DNA of 64,000 nucleotides from CAYOYK01 sp964408185 (GTDB lineage Bacteria; Bacillota; Clostridia; Christensenellales; Aristaeellaceae): assembly GCA_964408185.1 (NCBI GenBank), contig CAYOYK010000003.1:1-64000 (forward strand), in the 5' to 3' direction. The notes below the pieces were generated by a model, which was not told the DNA's origin, ran no database searches, and worked only from the letters and a program-made list of their open reading frames with translations. Positions 20,247-29,645 of this stretch are shown here, piece after piece (position 1 is the stretch's first letter; every line of letters begins with the position of its first letter). The position numbers and the translations under genes are program-made.

Positions 20247-20276
20247 TTGACAGCACCCGTCCGTGCGGTATATAAT
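20247..20276 (+). promoter_or_regulatory. Sigma-A promoter for prfC-typA
   Basis: TTGACA (20247-20252), 18-base spacer, TATAAT (20271-20276). Both hexamers are perfect. It lies 52 bases upstream of the chosen prfC start. Confidence 0.88.
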
Positions 20277-20328
20277 ATTTTGTTCTGTGGGCATTTGCTC
20301 GCAAGCCTATTTGTTGGGAGGATGCCCG

Positions 20329-21966
20329 ATGGCCCCCATGGAAACCAATCCTCAGATTTTGCAGGAGATCGCAAAGCGGCGCACGTTTGCCATTATCAGC
20401 CACCCGGACGCCGGCAAGACCACCCTTACCGAAAAGCTGCTGCTCTACGGCGGCGCGATCCGGCAGGCGGGCAGCGTGAAGGCGCGCAAGGCCGAGCGCC
20501 ACGCCACCAGCGACTGGATGGATATTGAGAAGCAGCGCGGCATATCGGTTACGAGCAGCGCCATGCAGTTTGTGTACGACGGATTCCGCATCAATATATT
20601 GGATACGCCGGGCCACCAAGACTTCAGCGAGGATACCTACCGCGTGCTGGTGGCGGCCGACGCGGCCGTTATGCTGATCGACGCGGCCAAGGGCGTGGAG
20701 GAGCAGACCATCAAGCTGTTCAAGGTCTGCCGTCTGCGCAAGATCCCGATTTTCACATTCGTCAACAAGATGGACCGCGCCGCCAAAGATCCCTTCGCGC
20801 TCATGGAGGAGCTGGAGCAGGTGCTGGGCATCCGTTCCTGCCCGATGAACTGGCCTATCGGCGTGGATGGCGATTTTCAGGGCGTGTACCGCCGCCAGAC
20901 CGGCGATATCCTGCTGTACTCCGGCGGCGATCACGGCGCGAGCGAGGCCGCTCAGCGCGCGGTTCCGCTGGACAGCGCCGAGGCCGAGGCGCTGCTGGAC
21001 AAGCACTATCTCTCCCGCCTGCGCGAGGAGCGCGAGCTGCTGGACGTAGCCGGGGACGCGTTCGATCAGGACGCGGTGCTGGCCGGACAGCTGACGCCGC
21101 TGTTCTTTGGCTCCGCCATCACCAACTTCGGCGTGGAGCCCTTCCTCGACGCGTTTTTGAGCATCACGCCGCCGCCCCTGCCCCGTATGAGCGACCGCGG
21201 AGAAATACGGCCCACGGAGGATTTCTTCAGCGGCTTCATTTTCAAGATCCAAGCCAACATGAACCCCGCCCACCGCGATCGGCTGGCCTTTGTGCGCATC
21301 GTCAGCGGCGAGTTCCAAAAGGGCATGACGGTGTACCACAGCGGCACCGAGAAAATGATGCAGCTCAAGCAGCCGCAGCAGTTTATGGCCGACGAGCGCG
21401 AGGCTGTGGAGACCGCCTACGCCGGGGATATCATCGGCCTGTTTGATCCGGGCTGCTTCCATCTGGGCGATACGCTCTCCACGGGCGGCAAGCTGCACTT
21501 CAGCTCCATCCCGGTGTTTGCGCCGGAGCACTTCGCGCGCGTCCGCCCGGAGGACAGCATGAAGCGCAAGCAGTTCCAAAAAGGCATTTTGCAGCTGGCG
21601 GAGGAGGGGGCCATCCAGACATTTATCCGCGACGAGACCGGCCGCGAGGATTTCCTCGTGGGCGTGGTGGGCGTGCTGCAATTCGAGGTGCTCGATCATC
21701 GGCTCAAAACCGAGTATGGCGTGAATATGCTCATGGATCAGCTTTCCTTCCGCTATGTGCGCTGGGTGACGCACAGCCCCATCCCGATAGACCAGCTCAA
21801 GCTTACCTCCACCAGCGGCCGCGCACGGGACAGCGAGGACCGGGACGTGCTGCTGTTTGAAAACGAATGGAGCATTCGGCTGGCCATGGAAAATAACAAG
21901 GGCTTGGAGCTGGCCGAGACAGCCTCGCGCACAGCGAACGAAGAGGAGACAGAATATGATTCGTAA
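20329..21966 (+). CDS. prfC: Peptide chain release factor 3 (RF3)
   Basis: The frame is open from 20263, but the ATG at 20329 sits 7 bases after TTGGGAGGA and after the promoter, so 545 residues is preferred. This is a translational GTPase: G1 SHPDAGKTT (24-32), WMDIEKQRGISVTSSAMQF as the switch I region, G3 DTPGHQDF and G4 NKMDR. RF3-specific stretches such as RKAERHATSDWMDIEKQRG separate it from EF-G. RF3 releases RF1/RF2 from the ribosome after termination. It overlaps typA by 11 bases. Confidence 0.95.
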   Translation: MAPMETNPQILQEIAKRRTFAIISHPDAGKTTLTEKLLLYGGAIRQAGSVKARKAERHATSDWMDIEKQRGISVTSSAMQFVYDGFRINILDTPGHQDFSEDTYRVLVAADAAVMLIDAAKGVEEQTIKLFKVCRLRKIPIFTFVNKMDRAAKDPFALMEELEQVLGIRSCPMNWPIGVDGDFQGVYRRQTGDILLYSGGDHGASEAAQRAVPLDSAEAEALLDKHYLSRLREERELLDVAGDAFDQDAVLAGQLTPLFFGSAITNFGVEPFLDAFLSITPPPLPRMSDRGEIRPTEDFFSGFIFKIQANMNPAHRDRLAFVRIVSGEFQKGMTVYHSGTEKMMQLKQPQQFMADEREAVETAYAGDIIGLFDPGCFHLGDTLSTGGKLHFSSIPVFAPEHFARVRPEDSMKRKQFQKGILQLAEEGAIQTFIRDETGREDFLVGVVGVLQFEVLDHRLKTEYGVNMLMDQLSFRYVRWVTHSPIPIDQLKLTSTSGRARDSEDRDVLLFENEWSIRLAMENNKGLELAETASRTANEEETEYDS

Positions 21967-23779
21967 CGATATCCGCAACATCGCCATCATCGCCCACGTC
22001 GATCATGGCAAAACGACCCTCGTGGACGAGATGCTGAAGCAAAGCGGCGTGTTCCGCGATAATCAGCAGGTGGCCGAGCGCGTAATGGACTCCGGCGATA
22101 TAGAGCGCGAGCGCGGCATCACCATATTGGCCAAAAACACCGCCGTACACTACAACGGCACAAAAATCAACATTGTGGATACGCCGGGCCACGCCGATTT
22201 TGGCGGCGAGGTGGAGCGCGTGCTCAAAATGGTGGACGGCGTGCTGCTGCTGGTGGACAGCTTTGAGGGCCCCATGCCGCAGACCCGCTTCGTGCTGAAA
22301 AAGGCGCTGTCGCTCAAGCTGCCGGTTATCGTGGTCATCAACAAGTGCGACCGCCCCGACGCGCGCTGCGACGAGGTCGTCGGCGAGGTGCTCGACCTGT
22401 TTATCGATCTGGGCGCGGACGAGAGCGTGCTGGATCATCCCATCGTGTACGCCTCCGCACGCAAGGGCACCGCGACGCTTGATCTGGCCAAGCCCAACGA
22501 CGATCTGCGTCCCCTGTTTGACGCGATTTTGCAGTACATCCCCGCTCCGGAGGGCGATCCCGACGGCCCCGCGCAGGTGCTGATCTCCACCATCGATTAC
22601 AACGAGTACGTCGGCCGTATCGGCGTGGGCCGCATCTCCCGCGGCAAGATGACCGAGGGCATGATGGCCGTGCGCGCGAACAGCGAGACCGGGGCCATCA
22701 GCGAGCCGCTGCGCCTGAGCGCGCTGTACACATTCGACGGCCTCAAGCGCGTTCCCACCACCGAGGCCGATATGGGCGACATCGTGGCCATCTCCGGCAT
22801 CGAGGAGATTTCCATCGGCGATACCGTCTGCGCGCCCTCTCAGGTGGAGCCGCTGCCGTTTGTCGCCATCAGCGAGCCGACCGTGACCATGACGTTCTCG
22901 GTCAACAACAGCCCCTTCGCGGGCCGCGAGGGCGAGTTTGTGACCAGCCGTCACCTGCGCGCGCGCCTGATGCGCGAGCTGCAAACCGATGTGAGCCTGC
23001 GCGTCAACGAGACCGGCAGCCCCGACGCCTTCGAGGTGCGCGGGCGCGGCGAGCTGCACCTGAGCGTGCTGATTGAGAACATGCGCCGTCAGGGCTACGA
23101 GTTCCAAGTCAGCAAGCCGCAGGTGCTGTACAAGGAGATCGACGGAAAGATCTGCGAGCCCATCGAGCGCATGGTGGCCGACGTGCCGCAGGCTTACGCG
23201 GGCGCGGTGATCGAGAAAATCGGCCGCCGCCGCGGCGTGCTGGAGAGCATGAGCGGCGCGGAGCGCGTGCGCTTGGAGTTTATGGTGCCCAGCCGCGGAC
23301 TGTTTGGCTACCGCAGCGAGTTTATGACCGATACGCGCGGCGAGGGCGTGATGAGCGCCGTGTTTGAGCGCTACGAGCCCAACAAGGGCGATATCCCGCA
23401 CCGCAGCGTGGGCGCGCTGGTCTGCTTTGAGACCGGCGAGGCCACCAGCTACGGCCTGTTCTACACGCAGGAGCGCGGCACGCTGTTCATCACCCCGCAA
23501 ACCGCCGTGTACAAAGGCATGATCTGCGGCGAGAACGCCCGCCCGGACGATCTGGTGGTGAACGTGTGCAAGCAAAAGCACGTTACCAACATGCGCAACG
23601 CCTCCGCCTCGGAGGACAGCATGCGGCTGGTCTCCGTGCATCCGCTCACGCTGGAGGAGTGCTTGGAGTTTATCGACGACGACGAGCTGCTGGAGGTTAC
23701 CCCCAAGAACCTGCGCATGCGCAAGCGCGAGCTCAGCCATGAGCAGCGCGCCAAGGACAGCCATCGCGCGAAGGTCTAA
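21956..23779 (+). CDS. typA: Ribosome-associated GTPase TypA/BipA
   Basis: The ATG at 21956 lies inside the end of prfC with AGAGGAG upstream; the longer open frame is a shadow of prfC. The 607-residue protein has IAIIAHVDHGKTTLVDEML (G1), the ERERGITILAKN switch, DTPGHADFGGEVERVL (G3), NKCDRPDAR (G4), and the C-terminal BipA domain with RGLFGYRSEFMTDTRGEG and SMRLVSVHPLTLEECLEFI. BipA assists 50S assembly and stress growth. Two translational GTPases are thus co-translated. Confidence 0.96.
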   Translation: MIRNDIRNIAIIAHVDHGKTTLVDEMLKQSGVFRDNQQVAERVMDSGDIERERGITILAKNTAVHYNGTKINIVDTPGHADFGGEVERVLKMVDGVLLLVDSFEGPMPQTRFVLKKALSLKLPVIVVINKCDRPDARCDEVVGEVLDLFIDLGADESVLDHPIVYASARKGTATLDLAKPNDDLRPLFDAILQYIPAPEGDPDGPAQVLISTIDYNEYVGRIGVGRISRGKMTEGMMAVRANSETGAISEPLRLSALYTFDGLKRVPTTEADMGDIVAISGIEEISIGDTVCAPSQVEPLPFVAISEPTVTMTFSVNNSPFAGREGEFVTSRHLRARLMRELQTDVSLRVNETGSPDAFEVRGRGELHLSVLIENMRRQGYEFQVSKPQVLYKEIDGKICEPIERMVADVPQAYAGAVIEKIGRRRGVLESMSGAERVRLEFMVPSRGLFGYRSEFMTDTRGEGVMSAVFERYEPNKGDIPHRSVGALVCFETGEATSYGLFYTQERGTLFITPQTAVYKGMICGENARPDDLVVNVCKQKHVTNMRNASASEDSMRLVSVHPLTLEECLEFIDDDELLEVTPKNLRMRKRELSHEQRAKDSHRAKV

Positions 23780-23799
23780 GACACGAAGGAGGCTTATCC

Positions 23800-25194
23800 A
23801 TGAAAAACCGTACCCTTGTCCGGCTGCTGTGCGCACTGCTGGCAGCCTGTATGCTGCCGATCGGCGCGTTGGCGGCCACGGGCGATATTCCCTTGGATCA
23901 GCCCATCACCGATACCGATTTTTCCGTATCCCTTCAGCTGAACGCCAACGCGTTCCCGGAGAGCTCCTCCCGCCTGACGGACTGGGAGAGCTTTCTCAAG
24001 CGGGTGACCGTCACGGGCAGCGCCGTCGGCATGGATTTGCTGGGCCGGAACAACCGCCTGCGCCTGCTCGCGGATGTGAATTTGGATGGCAAGAGCGTGC
24101 TGCCGCTGCATCACGAGCAGTACGCGTGGTACTACTACCTCACGTCCCCGGTCTTTGGCGAGGATACTCTCCATTTCCAGATGAACAACTTTTTTGGCTT
24201 CATGCTCAAGCCGTATTTCTTCATGGGTCTGCCGACGCAGTACATCGGCCTGCTGCTGTACCCGATGTCCACGGCGGAAATGATCCGCATGTACTATGAC
24301 CCGCTGGCCGCGATTTGCGAGGGCACGGGCGAGCGCACGATCCCCTATGACGAGCTGCGCGCCCTGTGCCTGAAGCTGGACGAGAACATGACCAGCGATT
24401 GGAGCGCGAACGCGTACAACTACATCCGCGCGCTTCTGCTGGATATGGGCGGCGACGAGATGACGATTGCCGGCCTGAGCGAGCTGGAGGGCTACTTGGA
24501 TGAGCTCGACCCGGAAAAGGCCGGCCTGACGATTCATCCGCACGGCAACCAGACGGATTATCTCATGGGTGGCCGCACGCTGCTGACCGTGAAGCGCACC
24601 GGCGAGGCGTTCAGCGTGGCGCTTGATCTGCCCAAGAAGGATGACTACGAGCTCAAGGTAAACGTCAGCTGGACGCCCACCGTGGATGGCGCGGCGCTGG
24701 ACGCCACGCTCCATATCCTCAAGGGCGAGGAGGACGCGATGCTCCTCCGCATAGCGGGCGATGGGATGCCCACCGCCGACAACTTGGAGGGCGAGGGCAA
24801 CGTTACCGCAGAGATGAGCGGCTCCATGGCTTACAGCAACCCCGCGCCCGTGAAGCTGCACTTCACGTGGTACAAGTCCCAGAAGGAGCTGCCGTACGAT
24901 CTGCATTTTTCCGTGGGCTACCTGCACCCCGAAACCGGACTTGAGGCGCTGACGCTCTTTTTCTCCGGCAAGCTGAGCGAGGGTACGGCTGCGGAGCTGG
25001 ATTACGACACGCCCATTCAAGAGGATTTCTTCCGCATGAACAACGACAAGCTCGCCGCCTTCCGCGAAAAGTACGCCAAGAACATCGCGCTTGTGCTTGC
25101 GCCCGTGGTGCTGCAAATGCCCTCCGGCGTGATCGACTCCGTTATGGATTTCTTACTGCAAAGCGATATCCTGTACGCGTTCTTTGGAGAGTAA
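23800..25194 (+). CDS. Secreted protein of unknown function
   Basis: The ATG has AAGGAGG 7 bases upstream and lies 20 bases after typA. The 464-residue product begins with a signal peptide; LLAAC at about 13-17 could be a lipobox (making a lipoprotein), or cleavage may occur after GALA. The mature protein is acidic and mixed alpha/beta. It has a hydrophobic middle stretch (FFGFMLKPYFFMGLPTQYIG, about 129-148) and a beta-rich second half that resembles lipid-carrier barrels only in general character. I recognise no family. It ends at a hairpin terminator. Confidence 0.7.
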   Translation: MKNRTLVRLLCALLAACMLPIGALAATGDIPLDQPITDTDFSVSLQLNANAFPESSSRLTDWESFLKRVTVTGSAVGMDLLGRNNRLRLLADVNLDGKSVLPLHHEQYAWYYYLTSPVFGEDTLHFQMNNFFGFMLKPYFFMGLPTQYIGLLLYPMSTAEMIRMYYDPLAAICEGTGERTIPYDELRALCLKLDENMTSDWSANAYNYIRALLLDMGGDEMTIAGLSELEGYLDELDPEKAGLTIHPHGNQTDYLMGGRTLLTVKRTGEAFSVALDLPKKDDYELKVNVSWTPTVDGAALDATLHILKGEEDAMLLRIAGDGMPTADNLEGEGNVTAEMSGSMAYSNPAPVKLHFTWYKSQKELPYDLHFSVGYLHPETGLEALTLFFSGKLSEGTAAELDYDTPIQEDFFRMNNDKLAAFREKYAKNIALVLAPVVLQMPSGVIDSVMDFLLQSDILYAFFGE

Positions 25195-25221
25195 AGCCGA
25201 CGGAGCGTTACAACAAGCAAG

Positions 25222-25250
25222 CGGAGCGTCCGAAAGGGCGCTCCGTTTCT
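25222..25250 (+). terminator. Rho-independent terminator after the secreted protein gene
   Basis: CGGAGCGTCC, loop GAAA, GGGCGCTCCG (one G-T pair) followed by TTTCT. It lies 28 bases past the stop at 25194. Confidence 0.8.
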
Positions 25251-25265
25251 GCTTTGACACACTAC

Positions 25266-25291
25266 AAAAAAAGTGGCCATGCCACTTTTTT
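25266..25291 (-). terminator. Rho-independent terminator of rnpB (bidirectional)
   Basis: GTGGC-CAT-GCCAC is flanked by A-tracts on the left and T-tracts on the right, so it can terminate in either direction. On the minus strand it lies 7 bases after the inferred 3' end of RNase P RNA. Confidence 0.8.
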
Positions 25292-25298
25292 GTTGTTT

Positions 25299-25645
25299 GC
25301 GGGAAGCGCAGCCGTAAGCCGAGTTCTGTATCAAACGATCATCTATCTAGGCCGCGCGTTGCCGTGCGGCTCAAGCGATCTCTTTGGGGGCACGGCGGGC
25401 CGCCGTATCGCTCCCGGTCGGATCTTGCATCGGGTGGGGTTTACAGCGCAGACCTGTCTCCAGGCCGCGGGTGAGCTCTTGCCTCGCCTTTCCATCCTTA
25501 CCCGCGCCCTTGCGGACGCGGGCGGTTTATTTCTGTTGCACTTTCCTTGAAGTCGCCTTCACCGGCCGTTAGCCGGCACCCTGCCCTGCGATGCTCGGAC
25601 TTTCCTCACAGCTTTCGCCATGCGATCGTATGCCTGCCTTCTCGC
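25299..25645 (-). ncRNA. rnpB: RNase P RNA
   Basis: Read on the minus strand, the 5' part holds conserved region I, GAGGAAAGTCCGAGCATCGC, then the GGGTGCCGGCTAACGGCCGG stem and AAGGAAAGTGCAACAGAAA-TAAACC. The 3' part holds TACAGAACTCGGCTTAC (conserved region V), which pairs with the 5' region to form P4. The ends can pair as P1 (GCGAGAAGGCAG with CTGCGCTTCCCGC, with mismatches), which sets the approximate limits. The AAGAGCTCACC and CTGTAAACCCCAC segments are also typical. The RNA is the catalytic part of RNase P, which removes tRNA 5' leaders. Ends are accurate to perhaps 10 bases. Confidence 0.95.
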
Positions 25646-25718
25646 AAGGGGGATGATAGCACGTTCGGCGCGGCCTGTCAACCGGGGGGCATCGGCGGCG
25701 CGGAAGCCGACCGCTCGA

Positions 25719-26168
25719 TTACTCCAGCGCCTCGCCGCGATCCAGCGCCATGATCTGCCCAACCCGGCGCGCGTGGCGCTCGCCGTCAAACTCGGTGGTC
25801 AGCCAAATGCGCACGATCATCTTGGCCAGCTCGCGGCCCAGCACGCGCGCTCCCAGCGCCAGCATGTTGGCGTCGTTGTGCATGCGGCTCATCTGCGCGG
25901 AATAGCAGTCCGTGCAAACGGCGCAGCGGATGCCGTGGATTTTGCCGGCCGCCATGCCGATTCCCACGCCTGTGCCGCAGAGGATGATGCCCCGCTCGCA
26001 GCGGCCGTCCGCCACGGCCCGCGCGGCCCGCGCGCCGTAGATGGGGTAATCCACGCTCTCGGCGCTGTTCGTTCCCAAATCAAGGTACTCCAAGCCCAGC
26101 TCGTCCAACACCTGAATAACATAGGGCTTCAGCTCGTAGCCCGCGTGGTCGCATGCAAGCGCAATCAT
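25719..26168 (-). CDS. rpiB: Ribose-5-phosphate isomerase B
   Basis: The 149-residue protein has the RpiB/LacAB signatures: IALACDHAGYELK (Asp7, His8), DYPIYGARAARAVADG, the catalytic Cys64 in IILCGTGVGIGMAA, and SRMHNDANMLALGARVLG. It interconverts ribose-5-phosphate and ribulose-5-phosphate in the pentose phosphate pathway. It lies 3 bases downstream of the diguanylate cyclase gene, so the two are co-transcribed. Confidence 0.95.
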   Translation of the reverse strand: MIALACDHAGYELKPYVIQVLDELGLEYLDLGTNSAESVDYPIYGARAARAVADGRCERGIILCGTGVGIGMAAGKIHGIRCAVCTDCYSAQMSRMHNDANMLALGARVLGRELAKMIVRIWLTTEFDGERHARRVGQIMALDRGEALE

Positions 26169-26171
26169 CGT

Positions 26172-27080
26172 TTATTCCTCCACATCGTCATCGTTGAAAA
26201 CAGCGCGGTTTCGGCCCAGCTCCTTGGCGCGGTACAGCCGCCTGTCGGCCTCGGAGAGCATGCTTTCCACGGTGTCCTGCGCCGTGGAGCGGTAGCAGCC
26301 GACGCTCAGCGTCAGGCGCAGATCCGGCAGCCCGTCTACGCGCAGTGTGTTCACATGCCCCATGAACTTGTGAACACGCTGCTCCAGCAGCTCCTGCGGG
26401 ATATCGTCAAACACCAGCCCAAACTCGTCGCCGCCAAGGCGGACGACAAAATCGCCCCTGCGCTGGCTGATGCAGCCGGTCAGCACTTGCCCCAGCGTAA
26501 TCAGCAGCTTGTCGCCCATGGCGTGCCCGTACTGCTCGTTGATCTGGCCGAAGCGATCCACGTCCACCAAGGCGAGGGTGATAGGCTTGCCTGCCGCGCG
26601 GTTCTGCGCAAGCTGCTCCTTGAGGCGAAGCTCCAAAAAGCGTCGGTTGTAGAGCCCGGTGCACTCGTCCAGACGAAACTGCTCGTTGTAGCCCGCGATG
26701 CGCTCCAGCAGCTCGTCGCCGCGATAGCTTTGCAGCAGGGCCTCCGCGCCGACGCGGCATATCAGCTCCAGCGCCAGCACGTGCTCGTCCACCGCCAGCG
26801 GCGAGGCGATGATGTAGTAGATTTCCTCGTCAATAAACTCAAACTTGCATTGGCGCTCACCGTCGCGTATCGCGCGCTGGGAGACGCAGTTGAGGCAGCT
26901 GTGCATCCGCGTTTGCCACATGGAGAAGCAATGGTCCGGCAGGTAGCACAGGCCGGCCTCGTCGCTCCGGCTCACGTCCACCTCGTGCGCGGCGGCGGGA
27001 TCGACCACGCGCACCAAATCAAACTGCGCGCACAGGGAATTGACAAGGCTTTTTAGCTCGGTCAGGCTGTAACGATTCAT
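26172..27080 (-). CDS. Diguanylate cyclase with N-terminal PocR-like sensor domain
   Basis: A GTG three codons upstream overlaps the ribosome site; the ATG ending at 27080 has AAAGGTG 6 bases upstream and is preferred (302 residues). Residues 5-115 resemble the PocR ligand-binding domain, with the paired cysteines MHSCLNCVSQRA and FIDEEIYYIIASPL. The GGDEF domain (about 138-300) has LYNRRFLELRL, DVDRFGQINEQYGH and an intact GGDEF at 216-220. RRGD at 207-210 is the RxxD inhibitory site at the correct distance. It should make c-di-GMP and be feedback inhibited. PocR domains in other proteins bind small metabolites such as propanediol; the ligand here is unknown. Confidence 0.85.
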   Translation of the reverse strand: MNRYSLTELKSLVNSLCAQFDLVRVVDPAAAHEVDVSRSDEAGLCYLPDHCFSMWQTRMHSCLNCVSQRAIRDGERQCKFEFIDEEIYYIIASPLAVDEHVLALELICRVGAEALLQSYRGDELLERIAGYNEQFRLDECTGLYNRRFLELRLKEQLAQNRAAGKPITLALVDVDRFGQINEQYGHAMGDKLLITLGQVLTGCISQRRGDFVVRLGGDEFGLVFDDIPQELLEQRVHKFMGHVNTLRVDGLPDLRLTLSVGCYRSTAQDTVESMLSEADRRLYRAKELGRNRAVFNDDDVEE

Positions 27081-27113
27081 CGCGTTCACCTTTCTGTCGT
27101 CACGATTCCTCTT

Positions 27114-27141
27114 ATTATAGCACGAGCCGGAGTATTTACAA
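27114..27141 (-). promoter_or_regulatory. Promoter for the diguanylate cyclase-rpiB unit
   Basis: On the minus strand: TTGTAA (27141-27136), 16-base spacer, TATAAT (27119-27114), preceded by TGC to give an extended -10. It lies about 34 bases before the start. It is divergent from the MerR promoter. Confidence 0.7.
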
Positions 27142-27160
27142 AAGAAAATTGAAAAACCAC

Positions 27161-27191
27161 TTGACTCTGACGTAACGTCATAGTGTATGCT
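27161..27191 (+). promoter_or_regulatory. MerR-type promoter with operator dyad in a 19-base spacer
   Basis: TTGACT (27161-27166) and TATGCT (27186-27191) are separated by 19 bases, the overlong spacer typical of MerR-regulated promoters. Within it lies a near-perfect dyad, ACT-C-TGACGT-A-ACGTCA-T-AGT (27164-27184). It sits immediately upstream of the merR-like gene, so autoregulation is very likely. Confidence 0.85.
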
Positions 27192-27214
27192 GATCGTGTC
27201 AGGAGGGGATGCAA

Positions 27215-27931
27215 ATGCGAACCGTGCATCAGGTGGCCGAGCTGAGCGGGGTCAGCGTGCGCACGCTGCACTATTACGATCAGATCGGCCTGCTCAAGCC
27301 AACGCGGGTCACGGAAGCGGGCTATCGGCTGTATGACGATGCGGCCTTGGCTCGCCTGCAACGGATACTGCTCTACCGCGAGGTCGAGCTGCCGCTGGAC
27401 GACGTGCGCCGCCTGCTGGCGGACGAGACGGACGCGCCGCGCGCGCTGGAGGCGCAGCGGGAGCTGCTGGCCCTCAAAATCAAACGTCTGCAAGGCCTGC
27501 AAGACCTTTGCGAGCGCCTGTTGAAAGGAGAAACCATCATGAGCTTTGAAGCCTTCGACAGCAAGGCCATCGATCAGTACAAGCAGGAGGTCAAGGAGCG
27601 CTGGGGCGAAACCCTCGCGTATCGGGAGAGCGAGAAAAAAGCCGCCGGATATCAGCAGGCGGACTGGGAGGAGATTCAAACGGAAGCGGATGAGATTTTT
27701 GCCGCCTTTGCGGGGATCCGCACGCAGGCCCCGGACGGAACCGAGGCGCAGGCGCTGGTGCGGCGCTGGCAGGAGCACGTTACGCGTCGGCACTATCCCT
27801 GCACCAAGGAGATTTTGCAGGGGCTGGGCCAAATGTACACCGCCGACCCGCGCTTTGCGCAGAACCTCGACCGCTTTGGCGAGGGCACGGCGGCGTTCAT
27901 CGGCAAGGCCATTGAGTGCTACTGCAAGTGA
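27215..27931 (+). CDS. MerR-family regulator with TipAS-type effector domain
   Basis: Two Met codons are possible. The first (27209) touches the AGGAGGGG site, so the second (27215) is chosen: 238 residues. Residues 1-70 are the MerR winged helix (VHQVAELSGVSVRTLHYYDQIGLL). A coiled coil follows at about 75-110, and the remainder is a TipAS-like all-helical domain with WEEIQTEADEIFAAF, VRRWQEHVTRRHYPC and LGQMYTADPRFAQNLDRFGEGTAAFI. In TipA this domain captures thiopeptide antibiotics; other members sense various drugs. No transporter or resistance gene is adjacent, so it may only regulate itself or act elsewhere. The shorter TipAS form could also start internally at the ATG at 27539, which has AAAGGAG upstream. 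Confidence 0.9.
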   Translation: MRTVHQVAELSGVSVRTLHYYDQIGLLKPTRVTEAGYRLYDDAALARLQRILLYREVELPLDDVRRLLADETDAPRALEAQRELLALKIKRLQGLQDLCERLLKGETIMSFEAFDSKAIDQYKQEVKERWGETLAYRESEKKAAGYQQADWEEIQTEADEIFAAFAGIRTQAPDGTEAQALVRRWQEHVTRRHYPCTKEILQGLGQMYTADPRFAQNLDRFGEGTAAFIGKAIECYCK

Positions 27932-27941
27932 GATCAAACAA

Positions 27942-27981
27942 AGCCTCCCCGGAGTGCAAACGCTCCGGGGAGGCTCTTTTT
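27942..27981 (+). terminator. Bidirectional terminator between merR and pyrG
   Basis: AGCCTCCCCGGAG, an 8-base loop, CTCCGGGGAGGCT, then CTTTTT on the plus strand and TTTGTTTG on the minus strand. A 13-base-pair stem placed between convergent genes. Confidence 0.88.
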
Positions 27982-27983
27982 GG

Positions 27984-29606
27984 TTATGCGTTCTCCTGCC
28001 TGCCGTCGTGCCGATCCACCGCCGCGCCGATAAAATCGCGGAACAGCGGATGGGGGCGGTTGGGGCGGCTTTTGAGCTCCGGATGGAACTGCACGCCCAC
28101 AAAGAAGGGATGATCGGCCAGCTCGACAATCTCCACCAAGTTGCGGTCCGGGTTGCGCCCGGCGATGATCATGCCGCCGGCCTGAAAACGCTCCAGATAG
28201 GCGTTGTTAAACTCGTAGCGGTGACGATGACGCTCCCAGATATCGTTGACGCCGTAAGCCTTCTCGCTCTTTGTGCCCGGAGCGATGAGGCAGCGGTACT
28301 TGCCCAGACGCATCGTGCCGCCCAGATTGCACAAATCCTGATCCTCCATGAGGTCGATGACGGGATAGGTGGTGTGCGGGTCGACCTCGCTGGTAAACGC
28401 GTCGCGCAGGTCGAGCACATGGCGGGCAAACTCGATGACCGCCATCTGCATACCGAGGCACAGGCCCAAAAACGGCACGTTGTTCTCGCGCGCATACTGT
28501 ATCGCGGCAATCTTGCCCTCCAGCCCGCGCTCGCCAAACCCGCCGGGCACGACCAGTCCATCCGCGCCCTTGAGGACATCGGCCACGTTGGCGCTGGTGA
28601 CCGCCTCGGCCTTGATCCAATCGATGTGAATCTTGACCCCGTGGAAGATTCCCCCGTGCGTCAGCGCTTCCACAACGCTCAGGTACGCGTCGGGCAGCTC
28701 CACGTACTTGCCCACAAGCGCGATGTTGACCGTCTTTTCAGAGCAAAGCTGGCGCTCGACCATCTGCTCCCACTCGGTCAAATCGGCGGGCCGATCGGGG
28801 ATGCCCAGCAGCTTCATCACCTGTTCGTCGAGGCCCTCGCGGTGCAGCATCAGGGGCACCTCATACAGGCTGCGCGCGTTGAGGTTCTGGATGACACGCT
28901 CCACCGGCAAATTGCAGAACATGCCGATCTTCGCGCGCACCTCGTAGGGCAGCTCGTGGTCGGTACGGCAGACCAGAATATCCGGGCTGATGCCGATGCC
29001 GCTCAAATCCTTTACGCTGTGCTGGGTGGGCTTGGTTTTCAGCTCCCCGGCGGCTTTGAGGTAGGGCACCAGCGTTACGTGCAGGTACAGGCTGTTCTCA
29101 CGGCCAACCTCCGTGCGCATCTGACGGATGGCCTCCAGAAAGGGCAGGCTTTCGATATCGCCGACCGTGCCGCCGATCTCGGTAATCACCACGTCGGGCG
29201 CGTCGGCGCTGCGGCTGACGGCGAGGATGTTCTTTTTGATTTCGTTGGTGATGTGGGGGATGACCTGAATGGTCGCGCCGAGGTACTCGCCGCGGCGCTC
29301 GCGGTCGATGACCGTCTTGTACACGCGGCCGCTGGTCACATTGCTGGCCTGCGTGAGGCTCTCGTCGATAAAGCGCTCGTAATGGCCCAGATCCAGGTCG
29401 GTCTCCGCGCCGTCGTCGGTCACAAAGACCTCGCCGTGCTGGTAGGGGTTCATGGTGCCGGGGTCTACGTTGATGTAGGGGTCAAACTTTTGGATGCGCA
29501 CCTTGAGTCCGCGGCTTTTGAGCAGACGCCCCAGCGACGCGGCCGTAATCCCCTTGCCCAGCGATGAAACCACGCCGCCCGTAACAAAAATAAACTTGGT
29601 ATCCAT
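27984..29606 (-). CDS. pyrG: CTP synthase
   Basis: The ATG ending at 29606 is chosen because [19 protein letters not shown] is the conserved N-terminus; the open frame upstream is not conserved. The 540-residue enzyme has the amidoligase domain ([29 protein letters not shown]) and a C-terminal class I glutaminase with the nucleophile Cys in LGLCLGMQ and the HPE triad in [12 protein letters not shown]. It converts UTP to CTP with glutamine. It has its own promoter. Confidence 0.97.
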   Translation of the reverse strand: MDTKFIFVTGGVVSSLGKGITAASLGRLLKSRGLKVRIQKFDPYINVDPGTMNPYQHGEVFVTDDGAETDLDLGHYERFIDESLTQASNVTSGRVYKTVIDRERRGEYLGATIQVIPHITNEIKKNILAVSRSADAPDVVITEIGGTVGDIESLPFLEAIRQMRTEVGRENSLYLHVTLVPYLKAAGELKTKPTQHSVKDLSGIGISPDILVCRTDHELPYEVRAKIGMFCNLPVERVIQNLNARSLYEVPLMLHREGLDEQVMKLLGIPDRPADLTEWEQMVERQLCSEKTVNIALVGKYVELPDAYLSVVEALTHGGIFHGVKIHIDWIKAEAVTSANVADVLKGADGLVVPGGFGERGLEGKIAAIQYARENNVPFLGLCLGMQMAVIEFARHVLDLRDAFTSEVDPHTTYPVIDLMEDQDLCNLGGTMRLGKYRCLIAPGTKSEKAYGVNDIWERHRHRYEFNNAYLERFQAGGMIIAGRNPDRNLVEIVELADHPFFVGVQFHPELKSRPNRPHPLFRDFIGAAVDRHDGRQENA

Positions 29607-29645
29607 CAATAACCCAGCCCCCTTCGCCCAAATCACACGCTCTTT

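Noticed and set aside
25195..25718. Protein-coding frames in the gap between 25195 and 25718
   Set aside because: The region is occupied by two terminators and RNase P RNA; the short frames have no ribosome sites or family likeness.
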